NCBI GenBank assembly: GCA_964407325.1
Contig: CAYOVA010000035.1
Coordinates: forward strand, 1-11,340
Reading direction: 5' to 3'
DNA: 11,340 nucleotides
DNA from: JAOAFZ01 sp964407325
GTDB lineage: Bacteria > Patescibacteriota > Microgenomatia > UBA1406 > GWC2-37-13
Shown: positions 6,251 to 11,340 of the stretch, piece by piece
Position numbering within the stretch: the stretch's first letter is position 1
How the letters are laid out: each line of letters opens with the position of its first letter
Notes under the pieces: model-generated
Seen by the model: the letters and a program-made list of their open reading frames with translations, nothing else
Database searches by the model: none
What the model was told of the DNA's origin: nothing
Made by a program: the position numbers and the translations under genes

Positions 6251-6922
6251 TTACAATCGGATTGTTCCGTAAATTGTTTTGATGGTTTCTACCAGTGAAT
6301 TTCTTTCCCTCTGGTTATCAGACGTAAGGAATCCGCGGAATACATACACATTTCCCCCGTTTTCGGTGGCAAGCAGGAATACTTCTTCTCCGGAACTGTC
6401 CGCTAATTCAACATACCGGTATAGTAAACCATGTATTTCTACCGTTTCGCATCGCCTCGTAAATTGCTGATTGCAATCCAGTAATTCATCAAACTGGTAA
6501 TAGGGTCCACCTGTTTGAACAGAAACTTGTATAACTGCCTCGTTCTTATTCAGTTTTCTATCCGAAAATACATTTTCCTGACTGGAAACAGTTGCCGCTC
6601 CAACTACATTGCCATATTCTCCATTAATATCCGGAAAAGTTTGTGTAACAAACCAGTCAGGGGGATACTTGAAAGTAATGGAGTTCATCCATCCCTGTAC
6701 GGAATATGTAAGCCATTGCCTGTCCGTGGCAAGGGTTGGAAACAATGAGGTAGTGTCGGGTGAGGGCTGTGGTGTCCCAAGGGGAAAACCGGAGGGAACC
6801 AGATCGGGGCTGGAATTCAGCCAGGCAAATGGTGATTCCCTCCAGTTAAACCGTGGGGTACCTGTTATATACAGAAAAATCCCTATTCCTGCTAAGAAAA
6901 GAACAAAAGCAATTCGTGACAT
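6251..6922 (-). CDS. membrane-anchored extracytoplasmic protein, function unknown
   Basis: A 223-aa protein with a single N-terminal hydrophobic helix (residues 4-20) and no obvious lipobox, a Pro/Ser/Thr-rich linker (about 38-65), and a globular domain (about 70-222). That domain opens with ITFKYPPDWFV, a 'YP..W' start common in PsbP-like and other small extracellular beta-rich domains. Cys150 and Cys158 could form a disulfide outside the cell. The start lies 3 bases after the stop of the PRC-barrel gene, and no ribosome site is seen between them. The two genes are therefore one transcription unit, probably coupled in translation. Confidence 0.75.
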   Translation of the reverse strand: MSRIAFVLFLAGIGIFLYITGTPRFNWRESPFAWLNSSPDLVPSGFPLGTPQPSPDTTSLFPTLATDRQWLTYSVQGWMNSITFKYPPDWFVTQTFPDINGEYGNVVGAATVSSQENVFSDRKLNKNEAVIQVSVQTGGPYYQFDELLDCNQQFTRRCETVEIHGLLYRYVELADSSGEEVFLLATENGGNVYVFRGFLTSDNQRERNSLVETIKTIYGTIRL

Positions 6923-6925
6923 AGG

Positions 6926-7315
6926 CTATAATGCTCTCCAGTATGGTGAGTAGCCCCAGTATCCATACATTCCGGCAAGGTAGCGGTCATCTGCTTTGCG
7001 GAATGTCTCTTCGTTATATCCTTCCGCTTTTTCAAGTTGCTCTTTGCTGATATTCAGCGTATACCGCCGGTCATCATCATGGTATTCCAGAGCTTCCCAC
7101 GGAATAGCATAGCGGGTATCGCCAATACCGAACAGTCCTCCAAACGAAAGAACTCCAAACGCAATCTTCCCGTTATTCTGGTCTACAATTACGTCCTCGA
7201 TTTTCCCCAGCTCTTCCCCTTCCGGATTATAGACAGTATGCTTCATATCGTTGATACTGGACATATCCGGCTTACGGGTGACTTGTTGTTCATGTTTTAT
7301 TTTTTGAGTGTCCAT
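6926..7315 (-). CDS. PRC-barrel domain protein
   Basis: A 129-aa protein. The PRC-barrel is at about residues 25-90: TVYNPEGEELGKIEDVIVDQ, then GKIAFGVLSFGG, then RYAIPWEALEY and RRYTLNISKEQL. This beta-barrel occurs in RimM, photosynthetic reaction centre H subunits and many small stress proteins. Here it stands alone with a helical extension and an aromatic-rich end (GYWGYSPYW). A general envelope or stress role is suggested by the neighbours, not proven. It is the first gene of a two-gene unit and has its own sigma70-type promoter 12 bases upstream, so the leader is only about 5 bases. Confidence 0.88.
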   Translation of the reverse strand: MDTQKIKHEQQVTRKPDMSSINDMKHTVYNPEGEELGKIEDVIVDQNNGKIAFGVLSFGGLFGIGDTRYAIPWEALEYHDDDRRYTLNISKEQLEKAEGYNEETFRKADDRYLAGMYGYWGYSPYWRAL

Positions 7316-7326
7316 AGGGTGTAAAA

Positions 7327-7354
7327 TTTATAACGACTCAACTGTATCAGTCAA
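7327..7354 (-). promoter_or_regulatory. sigma70-type promoter of the PRC-barrel operon
   Basis: On the minus strand TTGACT (7354-7349) and TATAAA (7332-7327) are 16 bases apart. The expected start near 7320 leaves about 5 bases before the ATG and no room for a ribosome site. Unlike the mgtC promoter it has a good -35 and no TTAC repeats. Confidence 0.65.
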
Positions 7355-7507
7355 ATGTGAAGATATTTTGGCATACCGGTAACAGAGTGGTAAGGCAAAG
7401 AATGGTTCGGGTAGGTGAGGCGTTTGGGAAGACCGTATCGAACACATCACTGGTGATGCTCAAAAACGGTTCTGATTACTTCAAACAATTCGGGGTGACA
7501 CGAACCA

Positions 7508-7813
7508 TTATCCGGTGTCTTCGTCTATTCCCGGGTGGCCAACGGCATCTGCGGGAAGATTATCTGTGTTTGCATCTACAGTCAGATCGCGATCGTACCC
7601 ACCGCCCAAGTCGGTGTCAGGTACTGTATCCGTTTCCGCAATGCCTCCGCTGCCGTCTGTTTCCGCAAGAATAGTTTTCTCATATGCTTCACCGGTACCG
7701 GAGGTATTCACGGGATCTGTTGCACCGATATCAGCCTCAGCAATGCCTGAGTCATCAAGAGATCGTGAAGGGTAGTTTGGTGTAGTTTTGTTAATGCGGT
7801 CCTGATTATCCAT
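7508..7813 (-). CDS. acidic low-complexity protein with an internal repeat
   Basis: A 101-aa ORF rich in Asp, Glu, Thr and Gly, with no hydrophobic segment. Two copies of the pattern GIAE(A/T)D with similar surroundings (SGIAEADIGATDP and GGIAETDTVPDTDLG) point to internal duplication. It is probably disordered. I know no family. No ribosome site precedes the ATG, but a -10 and the phased repeats at 7840-7884 point to it, which supports it being a gene. The opposite strand is also open here, so coding is not certain. A role in stress is inferred only from its neighbours and shared promoter type. Confidence 0.6.
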   Translation of the reverse strand: MDNQDRINKTTPNYPSRSLDDSGIAEADIGATDPVNTSGTGEAYEKTILAETDGSGGIAETDTVPDTDLGGGYDRDLTVDANTDNLPADAVGHPGIDEDTG

Positions 7814-7839
7814 AGATTGAAAAAAACGTGTAATGAAAC

Positions 7840-7884
7840 ATCATATCGCTTCAATTACTGAAATATGTGACAAACGGGTAACAG
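7840..7884 (-). promoter_or_regulatory. promoter with 11-bp-phased repeats upstream of the acidic protein gene
   Basis: On the minus strand TTAC (first T at 7881) and TCAC (first T at 7870) are 11 bp apart, and the latter lies 25 bp from the -10 box TATGAT (7845-7840). The block 7867-7884 matches the mgtC block 3550-3567 at 15 of 18 bases. Transcription would start near 7833, giving a leader of about 20 bases. Confidence 0.6.
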
Positions 7885-7986
7885 ATTAAGAAGAACCGGA
7901 ACTGCTCATTATTACTTCTCTCTTGTAGAAGCTTAATATACTCCCTATACGAAGAAGCTATCCTACCCATGTTGCACAATTTATAA

Positions 7987-8005
7987 ATTACAGTATGCAT
8001 TACAG
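7987..8005 (+). repeat. ATTACAG direct repeat, 12-bp period
   Basis: ATTACAG occurs at 7987-7993 and 7999-8005, about 45 bases upstream of the first YflT gene. It resembles the phased TTAC repeats, but the period is 12, not 11, and no -10 box lies 25 bp downstream. It may be a variant regulatory site. Confidence 0.35.
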
Positions 8006-8048
8006 TTTGCAACGTATTACCAATTGAACAGCAAAAGGAGGAAATACT

Positions 8049-8609
8049 ATGGCAACATCAGTATTCGGAATATTCAAATACGAAAACGATGCGGAATCGG
8101 CTATTAATGAGCTGAAGGATCTGAATTACGATCCGAAAGATATCACCATCGTCATGAAAGACCTTCATAAAGCGGAAAACATCCAATCAAACACCGGCGC
8201 CCAGGCTGCGCAAGGTGCGGCTACAGGCGCTGTTGCAGGTGGAGCAATTATGGGCCTGGCAGGGTTTCTTGTTGGTGTCGGAGCTATTACCATACCTGGT
8301 ATCGGCGCACTGCTTGTGGGTGGTCCGCTGGCAACTGCACTTGGCTTAACAGGGGTAGCAGCCACAACCACGACGGGTATAGTAACCGGAGCAGCAGCAG
8401 GAGGGCTGGCAGGGGCACTTATCAATCTCGGCTTTTCGCAAACCGAAGCGCAGGAATATGAAGAGCAGATTCGCGGCGGCGGTATTTTGATTGCTGTACC
8501 TGCACGTGATTCGCGCACAAATGAAGTACGGAATATTCTCGAAAAAAATAAAGCATCAGGAGTACGGCAACTTGAATTGCCATCCGATGTTCAGGTGAAT
8601 ACAAGTTAA
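8049..8609 (+). CDS. YflT-type general stress protein with glycine-zipper segment (paralogue 1)
   Basis: A 186-aa protein. Residues 1-40 (SVFGIFKYENDAESAINELKD...DITIVMKD) form the N-terminal alpha/beta half seen in heat- and general-stress proteins such as Bacillus YflT and GsiB-neighbour proteins. Residues 50-128 are Gly/Ala-rich small-residue helices (GAVAGGAIMGLAG, GAAAGGLAGALI) that probably insert in or span the membrane. Residues 135-175 close the domain (EYEEQIRGGGILIAVPA). The exact biochemical role is unknown. The start is fixed by AAAGGAGG at 8034-8041, 7 bases before the ATG. It is followed after 22 bases by a 50-aa gene and then a terminator, so the two form an operon. A second paralogue lies at 9038. 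Confidence 0.85.
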   Translation: MATSVFGIFKYENDAESAINELKDLNYDPKDITIVMKDLHKAENIQSNTGAQAAQGAATGAVAGGAIMGLAGFLVGVGAITIPGIGALLVGGPLATALGLTGVAATTTTGIVTGAAAGGLAGALINLGFSQTEAQEYEEQIRGGGILIAVPARDSRTNEVRNILEKNKASGVRQLELPSDVQVNTS

Positions 8610-8631
8610 AACACCAGAGGAGGTGAATACT

Positions 8632-8784
8632 ATGAAACAGGAAAAAAACAAACATGATTCCGCTGAACAGCAGAAACTCGAGGCGAAATTCGATGAACTC
8701 AAAGCTCAAATGAAAGAGGCATCTGCAGATAGCAAAATGTGGATGAAAGACCAGCTTGAAAATTTGAAGAAGATGCTCGATTAA
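8632..8784 (+). CDS. 50-aa charged coiled-coil protein
   Basis: This small gene is secured by a perfect AGGAGGTGA ribosome site at 8618-8626, 5 bases before the ATG, and by a strong terminator 3 bases after its stop. The product is one long charged helix (EQQKLEAKFDELKAQMKEAS, then KMWMKDQLENLKKMLD) with heptad-like spacing of Leu and Met. It has no membrane segment or cysteine. It forms an operon with the YflT-type gene, so a linked role in stress, perhaps as a partner of the cytoplasmic part of that protein, is plausible but unproven. Confidence 0.85.
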   Translation: MKQEKNKHDSAEQQKLEAKFDELKAQMKEASADSKMWMKDQLENLKKMLD

Positions 8785-8787
8785 CAG

Positions 8788-8827
8788 ATACAAATACACC
8801 CGGTCCATAAACCGGGTGTATTTGTGT
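8788..8827 (+). terminator. strong intrinsic terminator of the YflT/coiled-coil operon
   Basis: A 15-bp perfect stem (ACAAATACACCCGGT with ACCGGGTGTATTTGT, 6-nt loop CCATAA), extended by a T-G and an A-T pair. The 3' arm is itself T-rich (TATTTGTGT), which can act as the U-tract. Confidence 0.85.
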
Positions 8828-8955
8828 ACAACTCCAATATATGTTTTTCAACAAACGGTGAAATAAGCGTAATCGTCAATATTCGCGATTCAGATATGGC
8901 AATTTTAAATGGCGTGAAAATGTAATTGACAAGGTAAAGACATACAATAAATGCC

Positions 8956-8978
8956 TTACACCCTGCTTACACCGTTAC
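8956..8978 (+). promoter_or_regulatory. 11-bp-phased TTAC repeat upstream of the second YflT gene
   Basis: CTTACACC occurs twice with first T of TTAC at 8956 and 8967, exactly 11 bp apart; a further TTAC starts at 8975. It resembles the mgtC site, but the orientation is plus and no -10 box lies 25 bp downstream (a CATAAC at 8988 is 21 bp away). Its role is uncertain. A TTGACA/TACAAT pair just upstream (8926-8948) has a spacer of only 11 and is not a standard promoter. Confidence 0.45.
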
Positions 8979-9037
8979 CACCACTCTCATAACCGGGAAA
9001 GGTACAGTTGGTGTATTACTATTTATTTCAAAATACT

Positions 9038-9586
9038 ATGAAACACACACTCGTAAGCGTATTCGACGATAGCAAGCTTGCTGGAGAAGCTATTGCCGAA
9101 CTCAAACATATGGGATATGCGAAAGATATCTCGGTTATTGCAAAAGATGTAAATGCTGAAGGAATTCGCGATCATCAAATTAAGCAGGATATGACGGCAG
9201 AAGCGGCGAAAGGTGCCGGACAGGGTGCAGTTGTCGGCGGAGTACTGGGAGCGCTGGCCGGTGGTTTACTAGCTGGTGTTGCCTCGATTACCGTTCCTGT
9301 TCTAGGTATTGCAGCCATAGGCCCGGTGGTAGGCGCCTTTACTGGAGCTGGAGCAGGAGGCGCCGCTGGCACGCTGGTAGGAGCACTCGCTCAAATGGGA
9401 ATACCGGAAAAGCGAGCTAAAGAATACCAGAAATACGTAGAAAGCGGCCAGGTTCTGGTTTCGGTTACCGTTCCACCTAAAGATGGTCCAAAAGTACAGG
9501 ACGTTCTGGATGCCTATATGGACAGACAGAACGATACCCGTGATGATGTAGAGTACACGGTATACCAGTACCAGTATCAGTACTAA
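9038..9586 (+). CDS. YflT-type general stress protein with glycine-zipper segment (paralogue 2)
   Basis: A 182-aa protein with the same plan as the 8049 product: N-terminal TLVSVFDDSKLAGEAIAELK...ISVIAKD (4-37), a Gly/Ala-rich helical segment (59-118, GQGAVVGGVLGALAGGLLAG), a closing domain (KEYQKYVESGQVLVSVTV) and a repetitive Tyr/Gln tail (YQYQYQY). I chose the ATG because it aligns with the first paralogue and because AATACTATGAAACA around it is identical to the start region at 8632. An in-frame TTG at 9008, with GGGAAAGG 5 bases upstream, would add 10 residues and cannot be excluded. No ribosome site precedes the ATG. The tail is not shared with paralogue 1. Confidence 0.85.
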   Translation: MKHTLVSVFDDSKLAGEAIAELKHMGYAKDISVIAKDVNAEGIRDHQIKQDMTAEAAKGAGQGAVVGGVLGALAGGLLAGVASITVPVLGIAAIGPVVGAFTGAGAGGAAGTLVGALAQMGIPEKRAKEYQKYVESGQVLVSVTVPPKDGPKVQDVLDAYMDRQNDTRDDVEYTVYQYQYQY

Positions 9587-9606
9587 TTAGCAGTTAGCAT
9601 ATACGT

Positions 9607-9811
9607 ATGGCAGCCATGACAACAAATCAAAGTCCGGTAAAGGAAAAACTGGGTAGCACCGGAAGCGCGGTTAAAAAAACCACTGGAAAATGTACCATCA
9701 AGTGCAATTGAACAGGAACGAGCAAATTCTCGGAATCCGATCGTAAGTACACAGAAGATACATAACGAGGATGCCGACGAATATGCCTCTACTATTGAGA
9801 AAAACCAATAG
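9607..9811 (+). pseudogene. small ORF broken at an A7 run
   Basis: From ATG 9607 (or 9616) a frame reads MTTNQSPVKEKLGSTGSAVKK and soon stops (9709). The +1 frame reads on from the A7 run at 9673-9679 as PLENVPSSAIEQERANSRNP to a TAG at 9811. Removing one A from the run would give one continuous ORF of about 67 codons. The product would be small, polar and without membrane segments, like other small proteins of this block. It could be a gene with a real slippage site, a recent pseudogene, or a homopolymer sequencing error. No family is recognised and no ribosome site is evident. Confidence 0.45.
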
Positions 9812-9856
9812 CGGAATGGCAGCCGCGTAGAGCGGTTGCCATCTGCCTTCCTAACT

Positions 9857-10579
9857 ATGAAAGACTTTATCCTCAAATCAGTATTTGTAATTGCTCTTCT
9901 GTTGATACTTCTTTTCCTGTACTCGATACGCAATGCGTTGTACCTGTTCTTTTTTGCACTGGTGCTGGGGGCGGGGCTTTCACCTGTTGTTGAGTGGCTG
10001 GTTAGGAAAAATATACCGCGCGGCATTGCTGCTGCTATAACTGTGCTTCTGGTATTGGGTAGTATTACAGGTCTGCTGTATATAGGCCTTTCACCATTTG
10101 TCTACCAGCTCCAGGGTTTGACTTCGCGCCTTATGTCATTTTCAGATTACTACAACTTGGATAAGTGGATTAATTTCCAGCAGCTGCAACGGCAGATAGG
10201 TGCCCTTTTCCAACAGTCTTTCAACATTCTCACGTCTGTTATGGGGATAACTATTACACTTGTTACTGCATTTGCATATACCGCGTATATATTGATATAC
10301 CGTGCTTCATTTTATTCTGTTATGAAAAAACGGTTCCCGGACAGTGTGCGGGTTCTGGTTAAAACAGAGCAAAAACTGGGAAGATGGGTAATGGGGCAAG
10401 TTGCACTGTCGCTTATAGTTGGTACTTTGTACGCCGTTACTTTATGGCTTCTGAAGGTTGATTTTATTATACCGCTTGCCGTATTCGGAGGACTTATGGA
10501 GATTGGACATGCCAAGTGTCTTCGGGTTCCTTGCAGGTGTGGCAGCGATGGCTCTGGCGGTGTGGAGTATATTCTCTGA
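9857..10579 (+). pseudogene. AI-2E/PerM-family transporter, truncated at the C-terminus
   Basis: The N-terminal 215 residues match this polytopic membrane family: two opening helices (FVIALLLILLFLYSIRNALYLFF and LVLGAGLSPVVEWLVRKNIPRG), a third helix, a long extracellular region, then VKTEQKLGRWVMGQVALSLIVG and PLAVFGGLMEI. Family members continue here with a P-Y-x-G-P motif and about 110 more residues with three helices. Instead, from about 10504, the frame reads an unrelated Cys/Gly-rich peptide and stops at 10579. The break is one to two codons before the start of the GC-rich 10509 gene. I chose the ATG at 9857, which begins MKDFILKS; an in-frame TTG at 9836 is less likely. Family members export small molecules or ions, but this copy probably does not work. 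An assembly join at 10504 is the alternative. Confidence 0.8.
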
Positions 10580-10892
10580 GCTGTCCTGGATGCCCGAGTC
10601 GGTGCGCACCTTCGTGAAGAAGTTCAAGTTTATCATCCTGCTTGTCGGCTGGGCCTGCATGTTCATCGCTAGCCCCGAGTGGGCGATCGTGGTCGGGGCA
10701 CTGGTGGTCGGGGCCATACTGACGATACTGGGCCTGTTCGCAGGCGGGTTCCAGGGGCTTCAGGCAACAGCGGGAAAGACCTCCCGCCTATCAGTCATGA
10801 TAAGTCTCCTGATGGCGGTAGCAGGTATCGGGCTCTTTCTATACGGCCTGTACCGCCTGGGCGTGAACGTTATCGGGCCATTCTTGCAGTAG
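10509..10892 (+). CDS. orphan four-helix membrane protein, GC-rich, function unknown
   Basis: A 127-aa protein with about four membrane helices (residues 4-22, 40-56, 59-80, 94-117) and a positively charged loop between helices 1 and 2 (RTFVKKFK), so the loop is probably cytoplasmic. No family is recognised. GGAG at 10498-10501, part of the truncated transporter gene, serves as its ribosome site 7 bases from the ATG. Codon use is GC-rich, like the 404 and 1889 genes and unlike the transporter before it. The foreign segment runs from about 10504 to beyond the hairpin at 10940. It would be co-transcribed from the transporter's promoter, as I see none of its own. Confidence 0.75.
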   Translation: MPSVFGFLAGVAAMALAVWSIFSELSWMPESVRTFVKKFKFIILLVGWACMFIASPEWAIVVGALVVGAILTILGLFAGGFQGLQATAGKTSRLSVMISLLMAVAGIGLFLYGLYRLGVNVIGPFLQ

Positions 10893-10918
10893 CGGGGCTC
10901 TTCGGCATGTCGCTTGTG

Positions 10919-10940
10919 GGTACGGCGTACACGCCGTACC
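10919..10940 (+). terminator. GC-rich hairpin after the 10509 gene
   Basis: GGTACGGCG pairs perfectly with CGCCGTACC (9 bp, loop TACA), 26 bases after the stop codon. It has no T-run, as in the other two GC-rich orphan units. Confidence 0.6.
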
Positions 10941-10993
10941 TGCTTCATTCAGATTACTGCTGCTATCCCAACAATCCATATAGTGAAGCCTGG

Positions 10994-11016
10994 TTTAAAG
11001 CACTTCTTGCTTTAAA
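10994..11016. promoter_or_regulatory. inverted repeat overlapping the -35 box of the last gene
   Basis: TTTAAAGC (10994-11001) and GCTTTAAA (11009-11016) are perfect complements around a 7-base spacer. The right arm contains most of the -35 hexamer TTGCTT. It can be read as an operator for autorepression or as a weak terminator for the upstream unit. Confidence 0.45.
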
Positions 11017-11035
11017 AGACCTATAATTGTATAAT
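11007..11035 (+). promoter_or_regulatory. sigma70-type promoter of the last gene
   Basis: TTGCTT (11007-11012) and a perfect TATAAT (11030-11035) are 17 bases apart. A second TATAAT lies at 11022-11027. A start near 11042 leaves about 4 bases before the ATG at 11046, so the mRNA is probably leaderless. Confidence 0.75.
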
Positions 11036-11045
11036 GATACATATT

Positions 11046-11340
11046 ATGAGATACGAAACCCAAAGTTCAGGAGAATTCCAGGGTTCACGCCATCCTGTGC
11101 TTTTAAGCCAGGAAGAGATGTTAGGAATAGTCCTTCCGCAGCTTTCGCAGGAGGCTGATGAGGAAACTATAGCCATCGTAGGGCAGAATGTCCAGATAAT
11201 GGACTTCAATGGCGTACATCTTGTACTAATTTCAGATGACCATGATGATACAGCAAATGGGATCAAACCATACATTGCCGATCTTACAGTCTCACCACAT
11301 ACATCGTCCGTAGTCGTTGAATATTTATTTGAAGAGGTAA
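11046..11340 (+). CDS. unknown soluble protein, 3' end outside window
   Basis: The first 98 codons of an ORF still open at the window edge. It starts MRYETQSSGEFQ and continues with LSQEEMLGIVLPQLSQEADE, GQNVQIMDFNGVHLVLISDD and SSVVVEYLFEEV. The composition is acidic and cytoplasmic, with mixed alpha and beta and no membrane segment or known motif. Base use is AT-richer than the preceding GC-rich gene and similar to the 2769-10500 block. It has its own promoter with hardly any leader and no ribosome site. Confidence 0.7.
   Translation, partial: MRYETQSSGEFQGSRHPVLLSQEEMLGIVLPQLSQEADEETIAIVGQNVQIMDFNGVHLVLISDDHDDTANGIKPYIADLTVSPHTSSVVVEYLFEEV

Noticed and set aside
7357..7674. Plus-strand 105-aa ORF between the PRC-barrel and acidic protein genes
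   Set aside because: No ribosome site, no family pattern, and an odd Cys/Arg-rich end where it overlaps the minus-strand acidic ORF.
8165..8518. Minus-strand ORF opposite the first YflT gene
   Set aside because: Its Pro/Ala-rich sequence is the mirror of the Gly/Ala-rich codons on the plus strand; no start signals. The similar ORF at 9175-9372 is rejected for the same reason.
8926..8948. TTGACA and TACAAT upstream of the second YflT gene as a promoter
   Set aside because: The spacer is only 11 bases, too short for a sigma70-type promoter.
9583..10026. Minus-strand 147-aa ORF opposite the broken small ORF and the transporter start
   Set aside because: It has no domain pattern and lies antisense to clearly membrane-type transporter codons.
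10679..11026. Plus-strand Arg/Gly-rich ORF overlapping the 10509 gene
   Set aside because: A frame shadow in GC-rich DNA; it runs through the 10919 hairpin and lacks a ribosome site.
1..11340. CRISPR array, insertion-sequence ends, rRNA or riboswitch
   Set aside because: No regularly spaced repeats, transposase, terminal inverted repeats, rRNA-like segments or recognisable aptamer were seen on either strand.

Overview
The window reads as one bacterial contig in three zones. Patescibacteria (CPR) or a similarly small-genomed, Gram-positive-like lineage is my inference. It rests on many short single-TM proteins, several transcripts that look leaderless, a serine-recombinase relic of a type common in such genomes, and stress families (YflT, MgtC, PRC-barrel, AI-2E) set among genes of unknown function. 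No phylogenetic marker is present, so the assignment is weak.

Zone 1 (1-2400) is accessory DNA. It holds the 3' end of a charged coiled-coil gene, a GC-rich orphan membrane-protein gene, a complete tRNA-Pro(CGG), and a decayed large serine recombinase on the minus strand that abuts the tRNA 3' end. A second GC-rich orphan ORF follows, driven by a consensus promoter that lies inside the recombinase relic. A gene-poor stretch of about 370 bases comes next.

Zone 2 (2769-10500) is a compact, AT-richer block that looks like envelope and general-stress functions. On the minus strand it has a MgtC/SapB plus small membrane protein pair, a 658-aa fusion of a YjdF/DUF2238-like membrane domain to an unknown soluble domain, a PRC-barrel plus membrane-anchored protein pair, and an acidic repetitive protein. 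On the plus strand it has a membrane-anchored OB-like protein, two YflT-type glycine-zipper stress proteins, a 50-aa coiled-coil protein missed by length cut-offs, a small ORF broken at an A7 run, and the N-terminal two thirds of an AI-2E/PerM-family transporter. Two promoters here carry TTAC direct repeats phased at 11 bp and placed exactly 25 bp upstream of the -10 element. A third is a degenerate match. This suggests a shared OmpR/PhoB-type activator that is not encoded in the window.

Zone 3 (10500-11340) begins where the transporter reading frame is cut. A third GC-rich orphan membrane-protein gene starts 3-6 bases after the break and ends in a GC-rich hairpin. The last gene is a partial, probably leaderless ORF whose -35 box sits inside an inverted repeat. 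The three GC-rich orphans share a layout: a single short ORF, a GC-rich hairpin without a U-tract, and, in two cases, a position at the broken end of another gene. They could be cassette-like acquisitions or assembly joins. This is the most interesting unresolved question in the window.
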